DNA of 64,000 bases. Source: Gemmatimonadota bacterium (GTDB lineage Bacteria > Latescibacterota > UBA2968 > GCA-2709665). The stretch lies in the NCBI GenBank assembly GCA_028877215.1, contig JAPPFJ010000024.1, forward strand, positions 110,989 through 174,988. The letters run 5' to 3'. How positions within the stretch are numbered: the stretch's first letter is position 1; every line of letters begins with the position of its first letter. The position numbers were made by a program, and so were the translations under genes. The notes beneath the pieces were generated by a model. It worked only from the letters and a program-made list of their open reading frames with translations. It did not search any database and was not told the DNA's origin. Below, in pieces: positions 17,139 through 26,082 of this stretch.

Positions 17139-18179
17139 TCAGTTCGTTAGTGTCAGATATAGACCGGTCAAGAAGACGTTCAGAAGCGCCAGCGGCAGCA
17201 GCACCTTCCACCCCAGCCACATCACCTGATCGTACCGGAAGCGCGGAAGGGTCCAGCGTACCCACAGGAACAGGAACATGAAGAATCCGGTCTTGACCAG
17301 AAACGCGAGCACCTTGAGCAGGCTGGCGCCAAGCGAGGTACTTCCGGGATCCACCAGCCAGGGCATATGCCAGCCGCCGAAGAACAGCGTGGCGATAACG
17401 GCCGACGCCGTGATCATATGGGCATACTCGGCCATGAAGAACATGGCGAACTTCATACTGCTGTACTCGGCGTGATATCCGGCCACCAGTTCCTGTTCGG
17501 ATTCCGGCAGATCGAACGGCAACCGGTTGCTCTCGGCGAATGCGGCCGCGGTGAACAACACGAACCCGAGCGGCTGCGTGAATACGTTCCATCCAGGCAG
17601 GAAACCGAACAACGTCCGTTCCGACTGCTGCCTGACGATTTCATCCAGTTGCAACGTGCCCGCGGCCATCAGCACGCCGATCAACGACAGCCCGAGCGCC
17701 AGTTCGTAGCTGATCATCTGCGCGGACGCCCGCAGCCCGCCCAGGAGCGCATATTTGTTGTTGGACGCCCAACCGCCAAGCACCACGCCGTAGACCCCCA
17801 GAGACGCCAGTGCAAGGAGATAGAGGACGCCAATATTCACGTCCGCGATCTGCAGCCGGATCTCGCGGCCCCACAGGGTAATGGAGTCACCGAACGGCAC
17901 GATGGCGAAACCCATGAGTGCGGGAACGAGAATGGCGGGCGGCGCGGCCAGATAGACGAAGCGGTTCACGTGCCGGGGGATCACGTCTTCCTTGAAGAGA
18001 AACTTGAGACCGTCGGCAATCGGCTGGAGCAATCCCCACGGCCCCACCCGGTTCGGCCCCAGACGGTTCTGGATATATGCGCTGATCTTCCGTTCCGCCA
18101 GTACGAGATAGGCGACCGCGCCCATGAGCCCGCCGAATACCACAACGATCTTGACTGTACTTTCAATGGCGAAGTCCAT
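17139..18179 (-). CDS. nuoH: NADH-quinone oxidoreductase subunit H
   Basis: A 346-residue, eight-helix subunit forming the quinone chamber floor. It shows ERKISAYIQNRLGPNRVGPWGLLQPIADGLKFLFKED and NRLPFDLPESEQELVAGYHAEYSSMKFAMFFMAEYAHM, both highly conserved in NuoH. It starts 14 bases after nuoG and is followed directly by nuoJ, not nuoI. Confidence 0.96.
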   Translation of the reverse strand: MDFAIESTVKIVVVFGGLMGAVAYLVLAERKISAYIQNRLGPNRVGPWGLLQPIADGLKFLFKEDVIPRHVNRFVYLAAPPAILVPALMGFAIVPFGDSITLWGREIRLQIADVNIGVLYLLALASLGVYGVVLGGWASNNKYALLGGLRASAQMISYELALGLSLIGVLMAAGTLQLDEIVRQQSERTLFGFLPGWNVFTQPLGFVLFTAAAFAESNRLPFDLPESEQELVAGYHAEYSSMKFAMFFMAEYAHMITASAVIATLFFGGWHMPWLVDPGSTSLGASLLKVLAFLVKTGFFMFLFLWVRWTLPRFRYDQVMWLGWKVLLPLALLNVFLTGLYLTLTN

Positions 18180-18193
18180 AAGTGCGCCCGGTG

Positions 18194-19810
18194 TTACGTC
18201 CCCGATGCCTCGATCTCAATGAGCGGTCGGCCCTCATCACCGATAACGTCGTAGTCCATCCCTCTGAAAGCCGCGATGGCATTCGACATGTCGGCCATGA
18301 CCTCTTCGACCCCGGTCTGCGCAGCCTCGCCCCCCATCACACGGTTGACGTCGCGCAGGATCTCCCAGTCGGGCCGCGCGTCGCCCGCTGGCGCCAGGCC
18401 CTGTCTTATACGCTGCACCCGTCCGTCGACGTTTGTAAACGTGCCGTCCTTCTCGATAAAGGCCGCACCGGGAAGGATCACGTCCGCCATCGCCGTCCAA
18501 TCGTGGGTCAGAACATCCTGAACGACCAGGAATTCCAAAGATGAGAGCGCCGCCTGTTCCTCATCGGACAACGATTCCAGTGGATCGCCGCCCACCAGGT
18601 AGAGTCCCCGAATCCGTCCATCGGCCACGCCGCGCCAGATCTCGGAGGTATCGACCGGAGACAACCCCAGACCCTCGAGTACGGTCCGCACGCCGCGTGC
18701 GTTCGGAGACTTGTCGGCGTGAATGGTGAAACCGCCCTTGAACACCACGTCGCCTTCGTCGCTGACGCGGTTACGTACCGCGACGGGGCCTCCGGCCAGC
18801 CCGCTCCGGAAGAGGCTTCCGAACAGGTAATGCTCTTCGTTGGTGAGGCAGGCCGATGCAATACCGGCCACGGCATTCTCGCCGTAACCCGTACGAATGC
18901 GTTCGAACCCTGCCCTTGCCGCCTCCAGCGCGGCCTCCCACAACGCCAGTTCCTGTTCCTCGCCTCTTCCCAACATCGGAAACAGAAGCCGGTCGTCGCC
19001 GTGTACATAACCCCATCCGTGGCGGCCGTCGTCACACATCCAGTACTCGTTCACGTCCGGATTCTGACGCGGCACGAGCCGGTAGATCCGTTCATTGTTG
19101 TAATCGGCCCTGATGTTGCAGCCCGCGCTGCATCCGGGGCAGATGGTGTCAACCGACTTCAGAAACCATACACGCTGCTTGAATAGGAACGACTTGTCCA
19201 GTAGCGCACCCACCGGGCAGATATCCACCGTATTGCCGGAAAGGCGATTATCCATCCGCGCCCCCGGGAAGACGTCGATCTCGTTATGGACGCCCCTGTT
19301 GAAATACCCGAGTTCGCCGGTGCCGGAAATCTCGTCGCAGAACCGGATACAGCGGGTACACCGGATGCACCGGTCGGAATACAGCAACACGTGCCGGCCG
19401 ACGTCTTTCTTGGGCTGTACCAGCTTCTTCTCGTGATACCGGCTCCTGTCGGATCCGTAGGTATAGCTGTAATCCTGAAGTTCGCACTCTCCGGACTGAT
19501 CGCAAACGGGACAGTCCAGCGGATGGTTCACCAGCAGGAACTCCATTACCGCATTCTGGTTTTCCTTGACGACGTCGGACTGCGTATTCACAACCATACC
19601 CTCGGCAGGCATGGCGGAGCAGGAAGGTCCAAGGCTGCTTCGGCCGCCCACCTCCATCTCCACAAGGCACATGCGGCAGTTTGCCGGCGCGCTCAGCCCC
19701 GGGTGGTAGCAATAGTGCGGAACGTATATTCCGTTATCGATCGCCGTCTGGAGCACGTTCTTTCCGGGGACGATCTCGATTTCACTGCCATCTATGGTAA
19801 ATGTCGACAT
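18194..19810 (-). CDS. nuoG: NADH-quinone oxidoreductase subunit G (short form, N7 motif present)
   Basis: A 538-residue iron-sulfur subunit, shorter than most NuoG (about 680-900), with the C-terminal molybdopterin-oxidoreductase-like part reduced. Cluster motifs in order: CYHPGLSAPANCRMC with a later Cys for [2Fe-2S]; HPLDCPVCDQSGEC for the His-ligated [4Fe-4S]; CIRCTRCIRFC with CPVGAL for N5/N4-type; and C-x2-C-x3-C-x27-C (CPGCSAGC to WMC), the exact pattern of the extra N7 cluster. I start at the ATG at 19810 (MSTFTIDG); the 55 upstream residues in the track are not protein-like. Confidence 0.93.
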   Translation of the reverse strand: MSTFTIDGSEIEIVPGKNVLQTAIDNGIYVPHYCYHPGLSAPANCRMCLVEMEVGGRSSLGPSCSAMPAEGMVVNTQSDVVKENQNAVMEFLLVNHPLDCPVCDQSGECELQDYSYTYGSDRSRYHEKKLVQPKKDVGRHVLLYSDRCIRCTRCIRFCDEISGTGELGYFNRGVHNEIDVFPGARMDNRLSGNTVDICPVGALLDKSFLFKQRVWFLKSVDTICPGCSAGCNIRADYNNERIYRLVPRQNPDVNEYWMCDDGRHGWGYVHGDDRLLFPMLGRGEEQELALWEAALEAARAGFERIRTGYGENAVAGIASACLTNEEHYLFGSLFRSGLAGGPVAVRNRVSDEGDVVFKGGFTIHADKSPNARGVRTVLEGLGLSPVDTSEIWRGVADGRIRGLYLVGGDPLESLSDEEQAALSSLEFLVVQDVLTHDWTAMADVILPGAAFIEKDGTFTNVDGRVQRIRQGLAPAGDARPDWEILRDVNRVMGGEAAQTGVEEVMADMSNAIAAFRGMDYDVIGDEGRPLIEIEASGT

Positions 19811-19863
19811 TGTTGTCTGCCCTCGAACCCGAATGGCCTTGTCCTGCGAACGGGGCGTCGTCC

Positions 19864-21153
19864 TTACTTGATGTGGGCTTCGAACTCGTCGCGGAACGTT
19901 TGAACGAATCCGTGGATCGGATTTGCAAATGCCCCGCCGAAACCGCATATGGTTGTCAACCTCGAGGGCGGGCACAAAAACGGCCCGACGTTATGGGCAA
20001 CGTCGAGCAGGGTATCCAAGTCGCCCGGTTTCCCGAGACCGTTTTCGATTCGCCACACGATGTCTCGCGCCCAGGGACATCCTTCGCGGCACGGCGTGCA
20101 CTGACCACAGGACTCGTGCGCGAAGAAGACCATGAAATTCAACAACGCATCCACCATGCAGGTTGTTTCGTCCATCACGATGATCCCGCCCGTGCCGAAC
20201 ATACCCTGGAATTCGCCGCCGCCCGGCGCCAGAAAGTTCGACGGGTCCATCACAATATCGATCTGGTCGGGTGTCATCGGAGGCGTTGAGGCCCCGCCTG
20301 GAATCACGGCTTTCAGTTCACGTCCGTCGCGTACGCCGCCCGCGAAATCCTCGATGATCTGGCGCATCGTGAACGCGCCGGTTTCCAGTTCGAACATCCC
20401 CGGCTTGTTCACGTGCCCGCTGACACAGAATATGAACGTGCCCGGAAACCGTTCGCTGCCGATTCCCCTGAACCAGTCCGCGCCCCGGTTCACGATATGA
20501 GGTACGTAGGAAAGCGTCTGGACGTTATTCACCGTGGTGGGCCGTTCGAAAACACCCTGCTGGGCGGGAAACGGAGGCTTTGAACGCGGCTCGGCGCGGT
20601 TTCCGTTAAGGGACTGGATCAGGCCCATTTCCTCGCCACAGATATATGCGCCGGCGCCGGGGTGGACGTAGACCTCCAGATCGTAGCCGGACCCCAGAAT
20701 GTCCCGGCCGATGTACCCCGCGGCCCGCGCCTCGGCAATCGCCTGTTCCACGATCTTCCTCGCCTCGAACATTTCGCCGCGGATATAGACGTATGCCACG
20801 CTCACCCGCATCGCGTACGACGCGATGATGGTACCTTCGAGCATCTGATGCGGATCCTGCTCCATCAGGTGCCGGTCCTTGAACGTGCCCGGTTCGCTTT
20901 CGTCGGCGTTGACACAGAGATAGCTGGGCTCTTTGGGCTCTTTCGGCATGAAACCCCATTTCACGCCTGCCGGAAACCATGCGCCTCCCCGTCCCGCCAG
21001 CGCCGCCTCCCGCACCTCGTCGATCACCTCGTCCTGCGACATTCCAAAGGCCTTTTCAATGGCGCTGTATCCGCCATGGGCCCTGTACACGTCGATTTTC
21101 TGGAGGCCTTCGATACCGAAGCGTTCGGTGATGATTTTATATTCTTCGGGCAT
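19864..21153 (-). CDS. nuoF: NADH-quinone oxidoreductase subunit F
   Basis: A 429-residue NADH- and FMN-binding subunit. It contains the FMN/NADH glycine-rich region GRGGAWFPAGVKWGFMPKEPKEPSYLCVNADESEPGTFKDR, GAGAYICGEEMGLIQSLNG, and the [4Fe-4S] N3 ligands ESCGQCTPCREGC plus a distal Cys near CPPSRLTTICGF. The ATG at 21153 is preferred to the GTG at 21183, which would overlap nuoE. It lies between nuoE and nuoG. Confidence 0.96.
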   Translation of the reverse strand: MPEEYKIITERFGIEGLQKIDVYRAHGGYSAIEKAFGMSQDEVIDEVREAALAGRGGAWFPAGVKWGFMPKEPKEPSYLCVNADESEPGTFKDRHLMEQDPHQMLEGTIIASYAMRVSVAYVYIRGEMFEARKIVEQAIAEARAAGYIGRDILGSGYDLEVYVHPGAGAYICGEEMGLIQSLNGNRAEPRSKPPFPAQQGVFERPTTVNNVQTLSYVPHIVNRGADWFRGIGSERFPGTFIFCVSGHVNKPGMFELETGAFTMRQIIEDFAGGVRDGRELKAVIPGGASTPPMTPDQIDIVMDPSNFLAPGGGEFQGMFGTGGIIVMDETTCMVDALLNFMVFFAHESCGQCTPCREGCPWARDIVWRIENGLGKPGDLDTLLDVAHNVGPFLCPPSRLTTICGFGGAFANPIHGFVQTFRDEFEAHIK

Positions 21154-21173
21154 ATCCGGTCGACCGTTCTGTG

Positions 21174-21653
21174 TCACTCGCACCCGTCAAGGAGACGGTC
21201 CATCTTCTCCCGCGTCACATCGCGATGCAGTTCCTCGTTGATGAGTACCGCGGGCGCCCCCTCGCACGCCGCGATGCACTCCACCTTGGCGAGGGTAAAC
21301 CTCCGGTCCCCGGTGGTTTCGCCCACGTCGATTTTCAGCTTTTCCTTGAGATGCTTCGTGATTTCCCCCGCCCCGCAAAGCGCGCAGGACAGCGTTCCGC
21401 ACACGTGAATGACGTATTTGCCCACGGGCCCCTTGTGGAACATGGGATAGAAGCTCATTACGCCTGCCGCGTGGGCGGGCGGGATACCCAGAAGCTCCGC
21501 GACGTACCTCAGGCCTTCGAGCGAGATATACCCCCACTCCTTCTGCGCAAGGTGTAGAACCGGAAGGATTGCCGCTTTGCGCCACTCCGGAGGATAGTGC
21601 GTGATCAACTCCTCGCACTTCTCCCGCGTCTTTTCAGACAGTGCGATCGCCAT
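21174..21653 (-). CDS. nuoE: NADH-quinone oxidoreductase subunit E
   Basis: A 159-residue thioredoxin-fold subunit holding the N1a [2Fe-2S] cluster. The four ligands are in HVCGTLSCALCG and VECIAACEGAP. YPPEWRKAAILPVLHLAQKEWGYIS is the typical N-terminal signature. It starts about 40 bases after nuoCD and ends 20 bases before the nuoF ATG. Confidence 0.95.
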   Translation of the reverse strand: MAIALSEKTREKCEELITHYPPEWRKAAILPVLHLAQKEWGYISLEGLRYVAELLGIPPAHAAGVMSFYPMFHKGPVGKYVIHVCGTLSCALCGAGEITKHLKEKLKIDVGETTGDRRFTLAKVECIAACEGAPAVLINEELHRDVTREKMDRLLDGCE

Positions 21654-21692
21654 TTTTGTGGACCCGTGAATATCATGCCGCGGTCGGGACTG

Positions 21693-23465
21693 CTAACGAT
21701 CCAACTCTCCCGCGATGACGTTAATGCTTCCCAGAATGGCCACGACGTCGGCCACCATATGCCCGTTCGCCAGTTGCGGGAAACACTGGTAATTCATGAA
21801 TGACGGTGGCCTTACCCGGAGCCGGTAGGCGGCCCCGCTTCCGTCGCTGACAATATAGAAGCCCAGTTCCCCATTCGGACTCTCCGTAGCCACGTAGATC
21901 TCTCCGGGAGGCGGCGCGATTCCGTGATCGTCCATCGTTACCTTGAAGTGGTGGATCAGCGATTCCATGCCGGTATACACGTCGTCCTTCTCAGGAAGAA
22001 TGACTTTGGCGTCGTCGACCTTGACGGCCCCTCCGGGCAGGTTGTTCACCGCCTGTTCGACGATCCGGATGCTCTGGTTCAATTCCTCCATCCGGACGAG
22101 GTAGCGGTCGTACACATCTCCCTTTTCGCCCACGGGAACCTCGAAGTCATACTCCTCGTATCCCAGATAGGGTTCGGCCTTCCGCAAATCGTAGTTCACG
22201 CCCGACCCGCGCGCCATCGGCCCCGTCATGTTCCACGCGATGGCGTCTTCGGCCGAAATCACGCCGATTCCCTTGGTACGGTCGATCCAGATCCTGTTTC
22301 GGGTCAGCAGCCTGTCCACCTCCCCTGCCGCCCTGGGGAATTGCGCCGTGAAATCCGTTACCAGTTCGTGGAAATTGTCAGGCACGTCCCAGCCCAGACC
22401 TCCGACCCGCGTATAACTCGTGGTCAAACGGGTCCCGGTGACGGCCTCGAAGATATCGTAAAGGCGTTCACGTTGTTCGAAGGTGTACAGGAACACCGTC
22501 ATTGCGCCGATATCCAGCGCGTGCGTGCCCAGCCAGACCATATGGTCCGCGATGCGCGAAAGCTCCGACAGGATGACGCGGATTACCGTGGCGCGCGGCG
22601 GGATTTCCAGGCCCATCAGTTCTTCCACCGTCATCGCAAAACCAATGTTATTGCACAACGGCGAAAGGTAGTTCATCCGGTCGGTTACCGTGACCCACTG
22701 GTTGTAGGTATGGTGTTCACCCAGTTTTTCAAAGCCGGTATGCAGGTAGCCGATGTCCGGAATGCACCTGGAGATGCGCTCGCCTTCCAGTTCGAGCGTG
22801 AGCCGAAGCGTACCATGGGTTGCCGGATGCTGGGGTCCGAGATTCAGGACCATGCGTTCCGATGCCAGCGGATCGCTGTCGGGCGGATCATCGCCCTCGA
22901 AGGGATTGCCCTCGAACCCGGGATCTTCCGGCGCGATGACGTCCCGTTCTCCGCGGCCGTTTACCGGGTAGTCTTTTCTCAGCGGATGGTATTTGAAATT
23001 CACCGGCATCAATATGCGCCGTAAATCCGGATGTCCCTCGAACCGGATGCCGAACATATCGTAGGCTTCACGCTCCGGCCACTCGGCCCCCTTCCACAAG
23101 CCACACGCGGACGGGATGCAGCAGGTTTCTTCATCCACTTTCGCCCTGAGCCTGAACCGGTGGTTGTGAAGGTGGGAGTATAGATGATAGACCACGTTGA
23201 ACCGGGTGCCCGGATGCGGTCCCGGATACTCGGAATAATCGACCGCTGTCACATCCGACAGACGGTCGTACGCCAGGTCCGGATCGTCCCGCAGAAAGGC
23301 CAGCATATCCGATACCCGGTCCGCCTCGCAGACCGCCGTCCAGTCGCCTCGAAAATCCGAAACATCGAGGACGTCTTCGCCGAACCGTTCCTCCAGCTTT
23401 CTCGAAGTCAGGTTACCGACCTCCATCTCAGCCACCGGTGTCCCGCTTTTCTTTTCCAGGGCCAT
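21693..23465 (-). CDS. nuoCD: NADH-quinone oxidoreductase fused subunits C and D
   Basis: A 590-residue fusion. Roughly residues 25-175 are NuoC (30 kDa family, with [28 protein letters not shown]-like sequence seen as [12 protein letters not shown]), joined by an acidic linker to NuoD ([45 protein letters not shown]). The NuoD part forms the quinone pocket with NuoB. The ATG at 23465 is chosen over an upstream TTG. Only 53 bases separate it from nuoA, so nuoB, which normally sits here, is absent. Confidence 0.96.
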   Translation of the reverse strand: MALEKKSGTPVAEMEVGNLTSRKLEERFGEDVLDVSDFRGDWTAVCEADRVSDMLAFLRDDPDLAYDRLSDVTAVDYSEYPGPHPGTRFNVVYHLYSHLHNHRFRLRAKVDEETCCIPSACGLWKGAEWPEREAYDMFGIRFEGHPDLRRILMPVNFKYHPLRKDYPVNGRGERDVIAPEDPGFEGNPFEGDDPPDSDPLASERMVLNLGPQHPATHGTLRLTLELEGERISRCIPDIGYLHTGFEKLGEHHTYNQWVTVTDRMNYLSPLCNNIGFAMTVEELMGLEIPPRATVIRVILSELSRIADHMVWLGTHALDIGAMTVFLYTFEQRERLYDIFEAVTGTRLTTSYTRVGGLGWDVPDNFHELVTDFTAQFPRAAGEVDRLLTRNRIWIDRTKGIGVISAEDAIAWNMTGPMARGSGVNYDLRKAEPYLGYEEYDFEVPVGEKGDVYDRYLVRMEELNQSIRIVEQAVNNLPGGAVKVDDAKVILPEKDDVYTGMESLIHHFKVTMDDHGIAPPPGEIYVATESPNGELGFYIVSDGSGAAYRLRVRPPSFMNYQCFPQLANGHMVADVVAILGSINVIAGELDR

Positions 23466-23518
23466 GCGTTCGCCCAATCGTCACTCGTTAAACGTCAATT
23501 CCTCTGTCGCTTCCGTCT

Positions 23519-23884
23519 TCAGTCCCAATCCAGGCCGCCCTTCCGCCACACGTACGCGAGCCCGAGAACCAGGACACCGAGGAACACCGCCATTTCCGTA
23601 AAAACAAAGCTCCCCTGAGCCAGCAGATCCTTGAAAACGACGGCCCAGGGGTATAGAAAGACGACTTCGATATCGAAGACGATAAACAGCATCGCCACAA
23701 CGTAAAACTTGACTGAGAACCGCAGTCTGGCGTCGCCCACGGGGGGAACGCCCGACTCGTACGGCGATAATTTAACCGGGTTGGGACGGCGGGGTCCGAA
23801 CAGATGCGTAATGATTAAGCTGACGGCGGCGAACCCGACGGCCACTGCCATCAGAATGACAATCGGAAGATAATCGACCAGCAT
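23519..23884 (-). CDS. nuoA: NADH-quinone oxidoreductase subunit A
   Basis: A 121-residue, three-helix subunit with PNPVKLSPYESGVPPVGDARLRFSVKFYVVAMLFIVFDIEVVFLYPWAV, the full NuoA signature including the quinone-loop region. It is the first gene of the nuo operon. A consensus promoter lies 80-108 bases upstream and a strong stem-loop occupies the leader. Confidence 0.97.
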   Translation of the reverse strand: MLVDYLPIVILMAVAVGFAAVSLIITHLFGPRRPNPVKLSPYESGVPPVGDARLRFSVKFYVVAMLFIVFDIEVVFLYPWAVVFKDLLAQGSFVFTEMAVFLGVLVLGLAYVWRKGGLDWD

Positions 23885-23913
23885 CGTGCGCCTGGACCTC
23901 CCACGTACTCAAG

Positions 23914-23951
23914 AAGCGGTTCCGGAATGGCATTCATTCCGAGGACCGCTT
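23914..23951 (-). promoter_or_regulatory. Nested stem-loop in the nuoA leader
   Basis: On the minus strand AAGCGGT pairs with ACCGCTT and, inside, GGAATG pairs with CATTCC around a five-base loop. An asymmetric internal loop (four and three bases) separates the two stems. No T-run follows, so it is not a terminator. It lies between the mapped promoter and the nuoA start, about 30-67 bases ahead of the ATG, and could stabilise the message or bind a regulator. Confidence 0.6.
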
Positions 23952-23963
23952 TTCGGCGGTGAA

Positions 23964-23992
23964 AGTATATCACAAGGAGTACCAAAAGTCAA
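23964..23992 (-). promoter_or_regulatory. Sigma70-type promoter of the nuo operon
   Basis: On the minus strand TTGACT, a 17-base spacer, then TATACT: five of six matches at both boxes. Transcription would begin near 23957, giving a leader of about 73 bases before nuoA. It is the only strong promoter seen upstream of the long minus-strand bioenergetic block. Confidence 0.75.
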
Positions 23993-24120
23993 GGTATTCC
24001 CATCGTCATAGAAAGCCCCGCTCACCGGGAGATAAATCGGTTGTACCGGGAGCGGTTCCCACCTCCGTGCCACTGGAGAATTCGGGCGGATACGACGGGT
24101 TGCGGATGGATGAATATCTG

Positions 24121-24149
24121 TTGACACAGCCTGTAATGTCGTTCATATT
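24121..24149 (+). promoter_or_regulatory. Sigma70-type promoter for the GNAT gene
   Basis: TTGACA, a 17-base spacer, then CATATT (four of six at -10), 60 bases ahead of the acetyltransferase start at 24210. The -10 box touches the left edge of the R2 fragment, so the start of the transcript would lie within the repeat. Confidence 0.55.
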
Positions 24150-24195
24150 TTCGCGCGCGCTCGGGAACTCACCGGTAATTTTAAAACAGCTTCTT
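24146..24195 (+). repeat. R2 dispersed repeat, right-end fragment
   Basis: Only the right half-end of R2 is present here: ATTTTCGCGCGCGCTCGGGAACTCACCGGTAATTTTAAAACAGCTTCT. It matches the same end of the copies at 1513-1676 and 35059-35223 almost base for base. The left terminal repeat is absent, so it is a truncated relic. It lies in the leader of the GNAT gene. Confidence 0.8.
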
Positions 24196-24209
24196 ACGAG
24201 TGACTCGGT

Positions 24210-24788
24210 ATGTTTCGCAGGATTATTTCCATGTTAAACGCAAAGCCCCCGCCTCCTCCTTCGCCGCAGCTGGAAATGCAGCGGGATACGCTGCAGGACC
24301 TGCCGGAAATCACGGTCCCCGAAGGGTATGGCCTGCGAACCTACCGATCGGGCGACGAAGCCGGCTGGTGCGCGATCATGGAAGGTAACGTGGGCCGCGA
24401 CTGGACTCCTGAACTATGTCGTGAGAAACTCATTAACGATCCCCGCTTTCACCCCGAAAGCCTCTATTTCGCCACCATCGATTCCCGGCTCGTGGGTTCC
24501 GCGTGCGCCTGGAGCCGGGATCTGACCGAGCGGATTGTCGGGGAAGTGCATATGGTTGCCGTACTTGAAGACCAGCGCGGGAAAGGCCTGGGACACCTTG
24601 TCAACGCGGCCGTTCTCCACCGGCTCAGGGATCTGGGCTATCGCCAGGCCCACCTGCTGACCGACGACTGGCGCATCCCGGCCATCAAGAGCTATCTCAC
24701 CGCCGGATTCCGGCCCCTGCACACCCACGACGGTCACGCCAAACGGTGGTCGGACGTTTTTGCCCGACTCGGAATCGAGAGCGGGTGA
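24210..24788 (+). CDS. GNAT-family N-acetyltransferase
   Basis: A 192-residue protein whose residues 40-185 form a GNAT fold. The acetyl-CoA pyrophosphate-binding motif is visible in VAVLEDQRGKGLGHLVNAAVLHRLRDLG (QRGKGLG), followed by the C-terminal KSYLTAGFRPL motif B. The substrate cannot be told. The start used is the first codon of the ORF; a second possible start is the Met at residue 8. A zinc dehydrogenase follows on the same strand after 108 bases. Function is only as specific as the family. Confidence 0.8.
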   Translation: MFRRIISMLNAKPPPPPSPQLEMQRDTLQDLPEITVPEGYGLRTYRSGDEAGWCAIMEGNVGRDWTPELCREKLINDPRFHPESLYFATIDSRLVGSACAWSRDLTERIVGEVHMVAVLEDQRGKGLGHLVNAAVLHRLRDLGYRQAHLLTDDWRIPAIKSYLTAGFRPLHTHDGHAKRWSDVFARLGIESG

Positions 24789-24896
24789 TTGGACAATGGC
24801 GACGGGGTCCCGCTGAGATTGCCCGTCGGGACGACGCAGCCGGCATGCCTCGCGCCAGTCCCCGAACCGGGGTCAACATCGCGACAGGAGTCGAAA

Positions 24897-25964
24897 ATGA
24901 AAGCCGCCATTCTCCACAGACCGCTGACCCGTGTATCGGTTGAAGATGTGGATATCGCGTCGCCTCGCGAAGGTGAAGTACTTCTGAATATCGTCGGCGC
25001 CGGGGTCTGCCACAGCGACTATCACTTCGTTGACGGACACGTCGCGCCTCGCGCGCTTCCCTGGGTTATGGGACACGAAGGCGCGGGGGTCGTCCGCGAA
25101 GTCGGCCCCGGGGTGACTGGTGTTCGCAATGGCGACAAGATCATACTCTCGCTCGATGCAATGTGCGGCCACTGCCGGACTTGCAGCCAGGGAAGCCCGG
25201 CGCTCTGCGAAACACATCAGGGCGAAGTACCGAGTCGCATCTCCAGCCACGGGAAGGTCTATTTTCACAACAGGCCCACCTATACCGAACAATCCATCGT
25301 ATCTGCGGATGCGTGCGTCAGGGTGCCGGACGACACGGACCTCAGGAAAGCGTGCCTGATCAGCTGCGCCGTGATCACGGGTATCGGCGCCGTGGTGAAT
25401 CGCGCAAAAGTGGAAGCGGGCGCCGCAATGGCCGTATTCGGCTGCGGTGGCGTGGGCCTCAATGTCATCCAGGGCGGCGTCCTCGCATCGGCGGGAAAGA
25501 TCATCGCCGTGGACAAGGTGCCCTACAAACTGGAGTTGGCGGAACAGTTCGGCGCCACGCATTTCGTCAACGCCGACACGGAAGATCCCGTTCAGCGGAT
25601 CGTGGAGATCACCGGCGGCGGCGTGGACTATGCGTTTGAAGTCGTCGGTTTTCCGGCGCTGGTCAGGCAGGCGTTTGCATCGGTCCGCGCCAGCGGGACC
25701 GCGGTTGTGGTGGGGGTGCAGCCAGCCGGGCAGGATATTTCCGTCGACGGCGATGATCTCTTGCGGGACCGCGCCGTGATGGGTTCCTGGCACGGCGCCG
25801 CCCGCGCCCGGGTGGATTTCCTCTGGATTCTGGATCTCTATCGACAGGGAAAGGTCAAGCTGGACGAGCTGATATCCCGCTATCGCCCTCTGGATGAGAT
25901 CAATGAGGCATTCGAAGATATGCTCCAGGGGAAAGTCGCGCGGACGGTGCTGGTTTTCGATTGA
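24897..25964 (+). CDS. Zinc-dependent alcohol dehydrogenase
   Basis: A 355-residue medium-chain dehydrogenase/reductase. Catalytic zinc ligands are in GVCHSDYH and GHEGAG, the structural zinc has four cysteines in CGHCRTCSQGSPALC, and the NAD-binding fold has VFGCGGVGLNVIQGG followed by an acidic residue in IAVDK, favouring NAD over NADP. The layout is nearest the class III/aryl-alcohol group. The ATG at 24897 has AGGAG eight bases upstream; the 36 residues before it in the track are not credible. It reads in the same direction as the unknown gene at 26083. Confidence 0.9.
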   Translation: MKAAILHRPLTRVSVEDVDIASPREGEVLLNIVGAGVCHSDYHFVDGHVAPRALPWVMGHEGAGVVREVGPGVTGVRNGDKIILSLDAMCGHCRTCSQGSPALCETHQGEVPSRISSHGKVYFHNRPTYTEQSIVSADACVRVPDDTDLRKACLISCAVITGIGAVVNRAKVEAGAAMAVFGCGGVGLNVIQGGVLASAGKIIAVDKVPYKLELAEQFGATHFVNADTEDPVQRIVEITGGGVDYAFEVVGFPALVRQAFASVRASGTAVVVGVQPAGQDISVDGDDLLRDRAVMGSWHGAARARVDFLWILDLYRQGKVKLDELISRYRPLDEINEAFEDMLQGKVARTVLVFD

Positions 25965-26082
25965 GGATGCAGTCAGACGACGTCTTCGCTATCGGATTCG
26001 GGTCGATGAATTCTTCGCAACGGTCCAGGACCTCCCGATGGAGACGGGACGTTCGTCATCGACAGGACAGAGGAGAGACGGC

